Shown here: positions 24,183 to 32,268 of the stretch, one piece after another
Layout: each line of letters starts with the position of its first letter
Position numbering within the stretch: position 1 is the first letter of the stretch
Source of the DNA: Acidimicrobiia bacterium
GTDB lineage: Bacteria; Acidobacteriota; Vicinamibacteria; Vicinamibacterales; SCN-69-37
Assembly: GCA_016871335.1 (NCBI GenBank)
Contig: VFZF01000010.1
Location: forward strand, 62,001 to 126,000
Length of the DNA stretch: 64,000 nt
Direction of reading: 5' to 3'
Position numbers and translations under genes: made by a program
The notes under the pieces: generated by a model
Database searches by the model: none
Told to the model about the DNA's origin: nothing
What the model saw: only the letters and a program-made list of their open reading frames with translations

Positions 24183-24490
24183 CACCATGGAGGGCCATGA
24201 GGAGCCATGAAGGCTGCAAGCGTCCTGAGACACGGGGTTGAGCGCCAGGCTCTGCCTGGCGCAGTGAGTGAGGGACGGTGGCAGAACAGAAACACCGCCT
24301 GTCAACAGACCACGAGGTGCTTTCGTTCTGCCACCGTCCCTCACTCACCGTGCCGCTAAAGCGGCACTCAACCCCTCACCTCCGCAGCTCTTTCACGGCC
24401 GTCACATCCGCATCAACAACTCCGTGCCTCTGCGACTCCCTGTGACCCACACGGTTTTGCCCCATGGTCCTTCATGGTTCTCCATGGTGA
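24183..24490. repeat. Nested inverted repeat with cloverleaf-like layout, flanked by inverted decamer repeats
   Basis: This fills most of the 338-bp gap (24162-24499) between convergent genes; I see no gene in it. An outer 9-bp stem pairs 24235-24243 with 24367-24375. Inside are three arms: 24242-24262 (GCGCCAGGC/GCCTGGCGC), a perfect 24-bp stem 24264-24287 with 24325-24348 around a 37-nt loop, and 24350-24367 (GTGCCGCT/AGCGGCAC). Further out, CCATGA/CCATGG-containing decamers (24184-24213) are answered in inverse orientation at 24463-24490. It could be a miniature mobile element, a structured RNA or a bidirectional terminator. The stems are certain; the role is open. Confidence 0.75.
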
Positions 24491-24499
24491 AGATCCTGA

Positions 24500-26617
24500 T
24501 CAGCGCACTGTCGCACTCGTCACGTTCTGCATCACGTCGGTCGCGCGCACCACGAGCCGCGCGGCGGCGTCGGCCGACGGCAGTGTGAGCGTGTAGCGCT
24601 CGTCCCTGGAATCGGGAAGTCCATCGACCGGCCGCAACTCCTGCCACGGGCCGCCACCGAGCGCATAGTCCACGCGATGGACGGCGCTGTGCCCGTCGGT
24701 GACCTGCACGATCACCTGCAGCCCCATCACAGTGATCGTGATGACCGGGGGCGTGTTGTCCACCTCGATGGCATCACTGTCGCGGGTGCCCTCCAGCACG
24801 CGGTCGGGTGTGTTGGAGGGCGCGTCGGCGGCGGTGACCCTGATGAAATACCGGCCATCGGCCACCGCGGTCGTATCCCAGACAAACAGCGGCGTGTTCA
24901 GCTCGGCCCGCAAGGGGCGCCACTCGACTTCGCCCTCACGTCGATAGTGCAAGCTGTAGGTCAGACGATCGGCGTCCGCGTCCTCCGCCTTCCACTGCAA
25001 CGTCTGCAATCCGCGCTGGAACATGCGGCGGCCCAGCGAGGCCGTGGCCGTGTTCACCTCGCCGCCTGCCGGTCGCCGCGAATCCGCCACCACATCGTCG
25101 AGTCCGGCAATCGCCCCCTCGTCACTGGAGAACGGCCGCTGGAAGACGACGCCCGGAGGATGGGCGGTGATCTCGGTCACGACCGGCCGCGTGTTGCGTG
25201 GCAGGTAGGCCACAGTGACCGACGTCAGGACAGCCTGCGTGGCGGGAAATGACGCGCGCCACTGGATGAAGCGCGCCCCGGGACTCTGGATCGCACTGCC
25301 GCGCGCCTGGGTGGTGGGGGCTGACCACGCACTCCACGAGTCGTCGGGAACTTCAGTGTTGCCCGAGCGCGTCTGCAGGGAAATCGTCCCGGTGCCGTCC
25401 CATTGCACGGTGCCCCACTGCGCGAGGGTGCGTGCGTCCCGCACAGGAGAGACGTAGGTCGGACTGGTCGCCTGGACGCTCGGAGCGCCGAGCGCCAGCA
25501 CGCGCCCGGGATTGGCGGAGACCATCAGCGTGCGCGCGCCATCCCGAAGGAGGCGCGTGATCTGTCTGGCATCAGCGGTGCCGAGCAGCAGGACACTGCC
25601 GTCAGTGGAGATCTGATACACGCGGCCTTCGGGACCGGTGGCGGCCAGCACCGTGCGGTCATCAAGCACGGCGAGGTCGTAAATCGCGTCTGTCGTGTCC
25701 CATACCGCATCCCACACGCCGGCCGCATCGACGCGGTAGACGACCGACCGCCGGCCGGTGGGTGGTGCCCCCGACGTGCCGGTGGTCGTTGATGTGCCCG
25801 TCTGTGTGCCGCCGACGGTGATGGTGACGCTGCCGGTCACTGCGGTCTCCCCACCGGGTTCGCCACTGGCTGAGATCGCGGCCACAAAGACGCCGCCATC
25901 CGGGGTCGGATGAATGCCGCGCATTTCGGTCAGCGTGGTCTCAAGCACGACAAAGGGGCGGTCGCCCGCATCAAAGCGATACAGGCGGGCTGGATGATCG
26001 GTGCCGGCAAAGACGCGCCCGGATTGGTCCACCGCCAGCGACACGACGTGGCGCGCCGAAGGGCGATAGACCACGCTCGCTGTTCCATCCGGCAGGACGC
26101 GGTGAATCGTGGCCGGATGTCCGGTCGCCACCCACAGTCGGCCCTGTCGATCAGCCGTCATGGCCCAGATGTACGGTTCGGCCGGATCAAAAAACACGCG
26201 GGTCGATCCGTCGGGTTCCACGACATGGACCCGCCCATCCGGGGAACTGGCCGCGTAGACCCGTGTGCCAACCACCGCGATGGCATGAATGGCAGACGGC
26301 TCCACATCAAGGATGGTCGCCACCTCGGTGCCGCGGCCCCGCACGACGCGTCCGTCACCACCGGTGCCCGCGTACCACGCGCCGTCCTCACCACGGGCCA
26401 GACTCCAGGCCTGCGGCGCGGCGAGATCGTGCACCGTCGTGATGGCAGGGGCGACGACCAGTCGGCCTGCGCCGTCGATCGAGACGCCGGATGGCGTGCC
26501 CTTGAGGAACTCCGCCTGTGACGCTACGGTCCAGAACATGGGCCCCGCAGCGCTGAGAGAGGAGATCGCGGCGGCCAGAAGGGCGATCGGAACAACGAGA
26601 CGGAGAAGTTGGTGCAT
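24500..26617 (-). CDS. Secreted beta-propeller protein
   Basis: 705 residues with an N-terminal signal peptide (about 1-24, ending LSAAG). Residues about 60-400 are repeated beta-propeller blades with GRLWVATGHPATIHRVLPDG, GRVFAGTDHPARLYRFDAGD and EGRVYQISTDG, like Vgb/NHL/SMP-30-type propellers. A Thr/Gly-rich insert (GGTQTGTSTTTGTSG) interrupts near residue 275. The C-terminal third is fibronectin-like beta sandwich (YSLHYRREGEVEWRPL, DGRYFIRVTAADAPSNTP). No enzymatic motif. It starts 6 bp after the S55 peptidase gene, so the two are one operon; substrate display or protein binding is a guess. Confidence 0.82.
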   Translation of the reverse strand: MHQLLRLVVPIALLAAAISSLSAAGPMFWTVASQAEFLKGTPSGVSIDGAGRLVVAPAITTVHDLAAPQAWSLARGEDGAWYAGTGGDGRVVRGRGTEVATILDVEPSAIHAIAVVGTRVYAASSPDGRVHVVEPDGSTRVFFDPAEPYIWAMTADRQGRLWVATGHPATIHRVLPDGTASVVYRPSARHVVSLAVDQSGRVFAGTDHPARLYRFDAGDRPFVVLETTLTEMRGIHPTPDGGVFVAAISASGEPGGETAVTGSVTITVGGTQTGTSTTTGTSGAPPTGRRSVVYRVDAAGVWDAVWDTTDAIYDLAVLDDRTVLAATGPEGRVYQISTDGSVLLLGTADARQITRLLRDGARTLMVSANPGRVLALGAPSVQATSPTYVSPVRDARTLAQWGTVQWDGTGTISLQTRSGNTEVPDDSWSAWSAPTTQARGSAIQSPGARFIQWRASFPATQAVLTSVTVAYLPRNTRPVVTEITAHPPGVVFQRPFSSDEGAIAGLDDVVADSRRPAGGEVNTATASLGRRMFQRGLQTLQWKAEDADADRLTYSLHYRREGEVEWRPLRAELNTPLFVWDTTAVADGRYFIRVTAADAPSNTPDRVLEGTRDSDAIEVDNTPPVITITVMGLQVIVQVTDGHSAVHRVDYALGGGPWQELRPVDGLPDSRDERYTLTLPSADAAARLVVRATDVMQNVTSATVR

Positions 26618-26623
26618 GGTGGC

Positions 26624-28471
26624 TTATCGGGAAGGACGGAGGGTGATCGGCAGTTCCCGCGATCCACGCACCACGCGCGGCAGCGGCACATGCCACGACC
26701 CCACGATGGTGCGCGACAGCGCAGTCGCCGAAGTGGATTTGTCAGTGTCGAGCGCCGCCTGCACCGATCCCGGCAGCGCAGGCTGCGATTCGCCGGCGAT
26801 CGCCGTCCCCGGCGTCGAGACGAGCAGCCGGACGTGCAGATGATGATTGGCCCGCGTCTCACGCAACCGCGCGACCAGCGCGCCGAGGCTTGCAGGGGCG
26901 GCCGGCTTCAACTCGGTCTGCTCAAGCGCCAGGAGCGAGGGGCCATCAGTGACGAGCAGACTGAGCGCGCCGCTCGCCTGTGCCGGCATCGTGATCGGCA
27001 GCGAGATCGTTTCGGTCGCGCCACGATACCGGCGCAACTGCACGTGAAGGGTGTGCATCCCGCCGTAGGTCGGACGCACGGTGTCGAGCCACACCCGCTC
27101 GATGGTGGAGTAGTCGGCCTCTTCGGCAACGCGCAACGTCACTTCCATCGAGTCCGGCAGCATCGGGCGGAACGTGTTGGTCGCGAGCGCGCCGATGGTG
27201 TTCAACGCGGTGGTGGCTGCCTGCGTCAATGCCATGTCGCCGGTGAACACATCGTCGATCGCCATCCGGCCGATGGTCGGGTAGGAAATGTGCCCGGTGG
27301 TGGTGATCGTCGTGGGGCCGGACGGGCGCTCGAACGACGACAACGAGTTGAGGATGGACACGAACGCGAACAGGGGCGTCAGACTTTCGTCGTGCAGCAC
27401 CTGGAAATTGAAGGTACGGGAGGAGGCGCCTGCCGAGTGAAGGCTCACGCGGACCGCCAGTTCCGCCGGGCCGCGACCCAGCACGCCGCCGACGCCGACC
27501 GATCGGTCCTGCGTCATCCGCCCGATGACCGGACCCATCTCGCCGATCTTCATCGACGAGTCGAGGCTCGGCAGGACGGTCAGCACCCGCGCCTGCGTCA
27601 TCGGCATCGTCGTCGGTCCCTGGCTGAGGAAGGCGTGACCGAAAGCGTAGACCTGACTGCCGTCGATGTGTGTGACCGTGCCGGAGGCACCCATCTCAAG
27701 GTCGCCGCGCACAAAGGTCATCCCAACGGGATCGCCGGGTTGCAGCGCGCGTCGTGCCGGCGGCTGCGCCGAGTCCGCACCTGCCGCCAGCAGCAGGGAG
27801 GTCGGCGCAAGCGCCGTTCTCAGATCGTGCTCGACCGATGAGGTGAGGCCACGCGCCATGACGGCCGCCCCGATCGGGCGGAGCCGGGGCGCCCAGCCGG
27901 CGAGTGTGGGCGACCCCACGATGTCGGCCGGCGCGAGCGGCGACCGCACCGGCGTGGCGGCACGGGCGACGACGCGGCCGAGGGCGGCATAAATTTGTGG
28001 CGGGGTGGCCGGCCACTCGAGCGCGAACTCGCTGCCCGACGGGCGGGCCGGTGTCCCGCGCATCGCCTCCACCATCTCGGCGATGGGGGTGATGCCGGCG
28101 ATCGGTTCGCGTGAAAACGATCCCAGCGAATAGGACACGGCACCGACGAGTTTGCCGTCGATCATGACCGGACTGCCGCTCATGCCGGCGATCACGCCGG
28201 TCTGTGCCAGCGGGCCACCTTCAAGTTTTGCGACGATCAGGTCACGACCTGGCGCGATCACATTGCGGAGCACCCCGATGATGTGGGCGCGGAAGTCCTC
28301 CAGCGTATCCCCCGCGAAGACGGTGCGGCCGATGCCGACCATTCCCGGCCGGACATCGGCGACCGGCATGAAGGGCACTGCTTGCGCGGCAGGAGCAGGT
28401 GTGAGGGCCGTCATGAGACCGCCGACCAAGACCGCCAGCGCGCCGGGAATCCGCCATCGACTGTGTGGCAC
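26624..28471 (-). CDS. SpoIVB-type (S55 family) peptidase domain protein, secreted
   Basis: 615 residues. A signal peptide (about 1-31) precedes the S55 domain: RPGMVGIGRTVFAGDTLEDF, then the serine motif IAGMSGSPV (Ser98/Ser100) and DGKLVGAVSY, and HIDGSQVYAFGHAFL further on. The S55 family was defined on SpoIVB of Bacillus spores, but similar proteins are frequent in non-sporulating Acidobacteriota. The C-terminal half (about 330-615) is beta-rich with no motif I know. GTG start; an extended -10 TGTTATAAC lies exactly 6 nt upstream, suggesting a leaderless message. Divergent from the trp leader. Confidence 0.85.
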   Translation of the reverse strand: MPHSRWRIPGALAVLVGGLMTALTPAPAAQAVPFMPVADVRPGMVGIGRTVFAGDTLEDFRAHIIGVLRNVIAPGRDLIVAKLEGGPLAQTGVIAGMSGSPVMIDGKLVGAVSYSLGSFSREPIAGITPIAEMVEAMRGTPARPSGSEFALEWPATPPQIYAALGRVVARAATPVRSPLAPADIVGSPTLAGWAPRLRPIGAAVMARGLTSSVEHDLRTALAPTSLLLAAGADSAQPPARRALQPGDPVGMTFVRGDLEMGASGTVTHIDGSQVYAFGHAFLSQGPTTMPMTQARVLTVLPSLDSSMKIGEMGPVIGRMTQDRSVGVGGVLGRGPAELAVRVSLHSAGASSRTFNFQVLHDESLTPLFAFVSILNSLSSFERPSGPTTITTTGHISYPTIGRMAIDDVFTGDMALTQAATTALNTIGALATNTFRPMLPDSMEVTLRVAEEADYSTIERVWLDTVRPTYGGMHTLHVQLRRYRGATETISLPITMPAQASGALSLLVTDGPSLLALEQTELKPAAPASLGALVARLRETRANHHLHVRLLVSTPGTAIAGESQPALPGSVQAALDTDKSTSATALSRTIVGSWHVPLPRVVRGSRELPITLRPSR

Positions 28472-28477
28472 ACGCTG

Positions 28478-28486
28478 GTTATAACA
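28478..28486 (-). promoter_or_regulatory. Extended -10 promoter (TGTTATAAC) of the S55 peptidase operon
   Basis: TGT followed by TATAAC on the minus strand, ending 6 nt before the GTG at 28471. The start point would fall on or next to the start codon. No -35 is needed with a TGn extension. Confidence 0.5.
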
Positions 28487-28494
28487 CGCGCAGG

Positions 28495-28524
28495 TTGACC
28501 CATTCGCGGGCCGTCTGGTACGCT
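28495..28524 (+). promoter_or_regulatory. Promoter of the aromatic amino acid supra-operon
   Basis: TTGACC (28495-28500), 18-nt spacer, TACGCT (28519-28524). The -35 matches five of six consensus positions; the -10 is weaker. Predicted start near 28531, about 10 nt before the leader ATG. Confidence 0.5.
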
Positions 28525-28540
28525 CCCAGCCGGTCTTGTG

Positions 28541-28657
28541 ATGCGGTCAGCCCTGCTCCCCTCCCGGTTTGTCGTCTTGGCGCCTGTGGCGTCGTTCGCC
28601 CCGGCGTATTGGTGGTGGTATGCCCAGTCCACTGGAGAGGGCGACGCGCGCGGGTAA
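28541..28657 (+). CDS. trpL: trp operon leader peptide (Tyr-Trp-Trp-Trp-Tyr)
   Basis: 38 codons, ATG CGG TCA at 28541 to TAA at 28655-28657. Codons 23-27 (28607-28621) read Tyr-Trp-Trp-Trp-Tyr, the densest Trp run in the window, directly upstream of aroDE-trpE. The last codons overlap the antiterminator strand (28630-28640). A ribosome waiting at the Trp codons leaves that strand free, while one that reaches the stop covers it. No good Shine-Dalgarno is present; a GTG sits immediately before the ATG, and the message may be nearly leaderless. The sequence is too short for homology, so the case rests on codons, position and RNA folds. Confidence 0.82.
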   Translation: MRSALLPSRFVVLAPVASFAPAYWWWYAQSTGEGDARG

Positions 28658-28692
28658 GACCACCACGACGCGAATTTCGGGCCTCTTCAGTG
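28630..28692 (+). promoter_or_regulatory. trp attenuator: antiterminator pairing
   Basis: CACTGGAGAGG (28630-28640) can pair with CCTCTTCAGTG (28682-28692), 11 bp with one G-U. The first strand is nearly a copy of the downstream terminator arm CACTGAAGAGG (28696-28706), as expected for competing 2:3 and 3:4 hairpins. It begins 12 nt after the last Trp codon, so a stalled ribosome would leave it available. I do not see a convincing 1:2 pause hairpin. Confidence 0.75.
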
Positions 28693-28720
28693 ATGCACTG
28701 AAGAGGCCTTTTTTGTTTTT
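28680..28720 (+). terminator. trp attenuator: intrinsic terminator
   Basis: Perfect 13-bp stem, GGCCTCTTCAGTG (28680-28692) with CACTGAAGAGGCC (28696-28708), a 3-nt loop, then TTTTTTGTTTTT. It lies between the leader stop codon and aroDE, inside the operon's own 5' region, which is what separates an attenuator from an ordinary gene-end terminator. Confidence 0.92.
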
Positions 28721-28735
28721 GGATGAGAGGACGCT

Positions 28736-30220
28736 GTGACGCCCCTGGGCCCAACGCGAATTGTCGAGACCGTGACTGCCGCCACCATGGCGGAGCTGTG
28801 CGCGGCACGTGACGCCGCCATGGAGGCCGGCGCGGGGGCCGACATCATCGAATTGCGGATTGATGGTGTCGCCGACATTGATGTGGCGGCCGCGGTGCGT
28901 GGACGGATCCGGCCCGTGCCGGTGATTGTGACGTGCCGGCCTGAGTGGGAAGGTGGACGGTATACCGGCGACGAGCAGGCCCGACGCCTGCTGCTCGCGC
29001 AGGCCGTCGAGGCAGGGGCCGAGTTTGTCGACGTCGAGCGTCGTGCCGGCTGGATACCGGGCGTGGATCACCGCACGACGCGGTTGATTCTCTCCGACCA
29101 CGACTTCGTCACTGTGCCTGGCGACCTCGCTGCCCGAGTGCGCGAGATGCGCAGCCGCGGCGCTGATGTGGTGAAGGTGGCGGCGACGGCCGCTGATGTC
29201 TCCGATGTACTGACCCTGAAGGCCGCCGTTGCCGACGCTGGTCATGACGGTGATCTGGTTTGTATCGCCATGGGGGAAGCCGGGCAGTTGACGCGACTGG
29301 TGCCCGCGCGCTTCGGCTCGTGCTGGACGTACGGCGGGGATGCTGCACACGGGCAGGTCGCCGTCCGGCATTTGCGCGGTCGCTATCGGGTACACACGTT
29401 GACCGCGCAGACCCGTCTGTTCGGCGTGGCGGGCGCGCCCATCGCCCACTCCGCATCGCCCGCCATGCACAACGCGGCGTATGTCGTGGCCGGCGTCGAT
29501 GCTGTGTATGTGCCGGTGCTGGCCTCGACGGTGGACGAGGCGGTCGCGGTGGCCGAGGCGCTCGGGTTTGAAGGTCTCAGCATCACGGCTCCGCTCAAAT
29601 CGGCCTGGCACACACGGTCCGATGTCACATGCGATGACGAGGCGGCGCGACGGCTTGGCGTGGTGAACACGGTGCAGCGGGAGGCTGGACGCTGGGTGGC
29701 GAGGAATCTCGATAGTGCCGGCTTCCTTGACGCCCTCGACATGCGCGGAATCGCGCTGGCTGGTGCCTCGGTGCTGGTGCTGGGCGCGGGCGGGGCTGGG
29801 CGTGCCTCCGCGTGGGCTGCTTTGCAGCGCGGGGCCAACGTGGCGATTTGTGCCCGTCGGCAGGATGCGGCCGTGTCGGCCGCCGCCGCGCTCGGTGTGC
29901 GGGCGGTTGCGTGGCCGCCGTCAGGCTCGTGGGATGTGGTGGTGAACGCGACACCGGTCGGCACGTGGCCCGCGGTGGATGCACAGCCGTGCGGGTGGGA
30001 GGGCCTTGAGGCGACGGTCGCGTATGACCTGGTCTACAACCCCGAGGAGACGGCGTGGTTGCGACAGGCGCAGTCGACCGGGGCACAAGCCGTCGAGGGA
30101 TTGGACATGCTGGTCGGGCAGGCGGCCCGGCAGTTCGAGTGGTGGATGGGAACACCGGCTGACACGCGCGTGATGCGCGAGGCCGTGCGGGTGTTTGTTG
30201 GGGAGATGACGGGCCCATGA
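28736..30220 (+). CDS. aroDE: Bifunctional 3-dehydroquinate dehydratase / shikimate dehydrogenase
   Basis: Catalyses steps 3 and 4 of the shikimate pathway in one 494-residue chain. Residues about 1-215 are a type I dehydroquinase: IIELRID (about 37-43), His122 in SDHDF and the Schiff-base Lys147 in VVKVAA. Residues about 222-494 are shikimate dehydrogenase: shikimate-binding AHSASPAMHN, SITAPLK with the catalytic Lys, and NADP loop LGAGGAGRA. The order matches the plant bifunctional enzyme. GTG start with a GAGAGG ribosome-binding site. First enzyme gene after the attenuator; overlaps trpE by 4 bp. Confidence 0.95.
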   Translation: MTPLGPTRIVETVTAATMAELCAARDAAMEAGAGADIIELRIDGVADIDVAAAVRGRIRPVPVIVTCRPEWEGGRYTGDEQARRLLLAQAVEAGAEFVDVERRAGWIPGVDHRTTRLILSDHDFVTVPGDLAARVREMRSRGADVVKVAATAADVSDVLTLKAAVADAGHDGDLVCIAMGEAGQLTRLVPARFGSCWTYGGDAAHGQVAVRHLRGRYRVHTLTAQTRLFGVAGAPIAHSASPAMHNAAYVVAGVDAVYVPVLASTVDEAVAVAEALGFEGLSITAPLKSAWHTRSDVTCDDEAARRLGVVNTVQREAGRWVARNLDSAGFLDALDMRGIALAGASVLVLGAGGAGRASAWAALQRGANVAICARRQDAAVSAAAALGVRAVAWPPSGSWDVVVNATPVGTWPAVDAQPCGWEGLEATVAYDLVYNPEETAWLRQAQSTGAQAVEGLDMLVGQAARQFEWWMGTPADTRVMREAVRVFVGEMTGP

Positions 30221-31695
30221 GACAGACGACATTTGACGAGTTTGTGGAACTGGCACGACGAGGCACCTTCGTGCCGGTGTGGCGGGAGATCATGGCGGAC
30301 CTGCTCACGCCGGTCTCCGCCTTCCTGAAGATTGCCGAACATTCCGACTATGCCTTCCTGCTTGAGAGTGTGGAAGGCGGCGAACACGTCGGTCGCTATT
30401 CGTTCCTCGGCAAGGATCCGTTCCTGATCATCCGTGGCCGTGCGCTCGAGACCCAGATCGAACAAGCGGGGACGACGACGACCCGTACCGAGCCGTTTGT
30501 GGACATCCTGCGGTCACTCATGGCGGAGTTTTCGTCGCCCTTTGTGGCGGACCTTCCGCGTTTCACGGGTGGGGCGGTGGGGTACTGCGACTATGACACG
30601 GCGGAGTGGTGTGAGCCCTCGGTCGCGCGCCCGGAGGCCGTTGATGACGCACCGGATCGCGCGCGGGCCGGGTTCATGGTGTTCGATACGGTGCTCGCCT
30701 TCGACCATGTGAAACACCGCATCCTGGCGATTTCAAATGCGCGTGTTCGGCCTGGAGAAGACCTGCGGTCACTGTATGACTTCGCCGTCGCGAAGATTGA
30801 ATTCCTCGAGCGCGAGCTGGACCGGAATCTCTCGCGCACCGAGCGACGGTCAGGCGCGGCGCTGACGATCCGGTCGAATCAGACACAGGAGGTGTTTGAG
30901 GCGTCGGTGCGGAAGATTCAGGAACACATTGCGGCCGGCGATGTGTATCAGACCGTGTTGTCGCAGCGGTGTGATACCGAGACCGGCGCGTCGCCGTTTG
31001 ACGTCTACCGTGCGCTGCGCCACATCAATCCGTCGCCGTACATGTTCTTCATTCGCCACGGCGGCAAGGCGATCATCGGTGCGTCGCCGGAGATGCTGGT
31101 CCGCGTGGAAGGATCGCGCGTCGAAACACATCCGATCGCCGGCACTCGTCGTCGCGGCGCGAGCCCCGAGGATGATCAGCAGCTTGCCGATGAACTGCGT
31201 CGCAGTGAGAAGGAGCGAGCCGAACACGTGATGCTCGTGGATCTGGGGCGCAACGACCTGGGCCGGGTGTGCGCTGTGGGCAGTGTGCGCGTGCCGCAGT
31301 ACATGGCCCTGGAGAAGTTTTCGCATGTGATGCACCTGGTGTCACGCGTGGAGGGGCAGCTGGCCAACGACTGCGACCGACTGGATGCTCTGGCGGCCAC
31401 GTTCCCGGCAGGCACGGTGACCGGCGCGCCGAAGATTCGCGCGATGCAACTGCTCAATGAACTCGAGCCGACCCGGCGCGGGTTGTACGGCGGTGCGGTC
31501 GGCTACCTGGATTTCGCCGGCAACCTCGACTTCTGCATTGCGATCCGGACGATCACGATGGACGGCCGGGCGGCGCGTGTGCAGGCGGGGGCCGGCATCG
31601 TCGCCGACTCCCATCCGACGGCCGAGTACGAGGAAACCAAGGACAAGGCCGGCGCGCTGCTTCAGGCGTTGCAGATGGCGGAAGCCGGGATCTGA
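30217..31695 (+). CDS. trpE: Anthranilate synthase component I
   Basis: Converts chorismate and ammonia (from TrpG) to anthranilate. 492 residues. The N-terminal feedback site is recognisable (FLLESVEGGEHVGRYSFLG, with the LLES motif for tryptophan binding). The chorismate-binding domain has IAAGDVYQTVLSQR, ASPEMLVRVEG, HPIAGTRRRG, LVDLGRNDLGRV and FPAGTVTGAPKIRAMQ. Tryptophan inhibition of the enzyme and attenuation of the operon would act together. Start overlaps aroDE (ATGA). Confidence 0.97.
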   Translation: MRQTTFDEFVELARRGTFVPVWREIMADLLTPVSAFLKIAEHSDYAFLLESVEGGEHVGRYSFLGKDPFLIIRGRALETQIEQAGTTTTRTEPFVDILRSLMAEFSSPFVADLPRFTGGAVGYCDYDTAEWCEPSVARPEAVDDAPDRARAGFMVFDTVLAFDHVKHRILAISNARVRPGEDLRSLYDFAVAKIEFLERELDRNLSRTERRSGAALTIRSNQTQEVFEASVRKIQEHIAAGDVYQTVLSQRCDTETGASPFDVYRALRHINPSPYMFFIRHGGKAIIGASPEMLVRVEGSRVETHPIAGTRRRGASPEDDQQLADELRRSEKERAEHVMLVDLGRNDLGRVCAVGSVRVPQYMALEKFSHVMHLVSRVEGQLANDCDRLDALAATFPAGTVTGAPKIRAMQLLNELEPTRRGLYGGAVGYLDFAGNLDFCIAIRTITMDGRAARVQAGAGIVADSHPTAEYEETKDKAGALLQALQMAEAGI

Positions 31696-31698
31696 CCC

Positions 31699-32268
31699 AT
31701 GGTGCTCCTGCTCGATAACTACGATTCGTTCACGTATAACCTCGCCCATCGCCTTGGTGAACTCGGCGCCGAGGTGCAGGTGGTCCGCAACGACGCGATT
31801 CCGGTGGAGGACATTGCGGATCGCAGACCCACGCACCTGATGATTTCGCCAGGGCCTGGCCGTCCTGAAACCGCCGGCATCTCGGTGGCGGCGCTGCAGC
31901 GATTCGCGGGTACGCTCCCGATCCTCGGCGTGTGTCTGGGCCATCAGGCCTTATCGGTCGCATTCGGAGGACACGTCGAGCGCGCCGACGCGCCGATGCA
32001 CGGCAAGGTCTCGACGATCGCGCACGACGGTCGGGGGATCTTCAAGGGCGTGGCGCAAGGCATTGAGGTGGGGCGGTATCACTCGTTGGTGATCCCGCGG
32101 ACGAATGTCCCCACCGGGTTTGAAGTGTCCGCGTGGGTGAGTGACGACGACACGGTCATGGGGATTCGGCACACGCAGTGGCCGGTGCATGGGGTGCAGT
32201 TCCACCCGGAGTCGGTGTTGACGCCAGACGGGCACCAGATGCTGCGGAACTTCCTGGAGATGCGGTGA
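31699..32268 (+). CDS. trpG: Anthranilate synthase component II (glutamine amidotransferase)
   Basis: Class I glutamine amidotransferase that supplies ammonia to TrpE. 189 residues. LLDNYDSFTYNL at the start, ISPGPGRPE oxyanion region, nucleophile Cys in GVCLGHQA (about residue 80), and the His/Glu pair in VQFHPES near 170. Three bp after trpE; stop overlaps the trpD ATG (TGATG). No pabA/pabB is seen nearby, so it may also serve folate synthesis. Confidence 0.96.
   Translation: MVLLLDNYDSFTYNLAHRLGELGAEVQVVRNDAIPVEDIADRRPTHLMISPGPGRPETAGISVAALQRFAGTLPILGVCLGHQALSVAFGGHVERADAPMHGKVSTIAHDGRGIFKGVAQGIEVGRYHSLVIPRTNVPTGFEVSAWVSDDDTVMGIRHTQWPVHGVQFHPESVLTPDGHQMLRNFLEMR

Noticed and set aside
24264-24348. 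Integron attC site or transposon end
   Set aside because: No integrase, no RYYYAAC/GTTRRRY core sites and no transposase gene nearby; treated as an unexplained structured repeat instead.
28465-28701. An alternative 78-codon frame over the trp leader
   Set aside because: It runs through the attenuator terminator in another frame, lacks Trp runs and has no relation to the hairpins; the 28541 frame fits all regulatory features.
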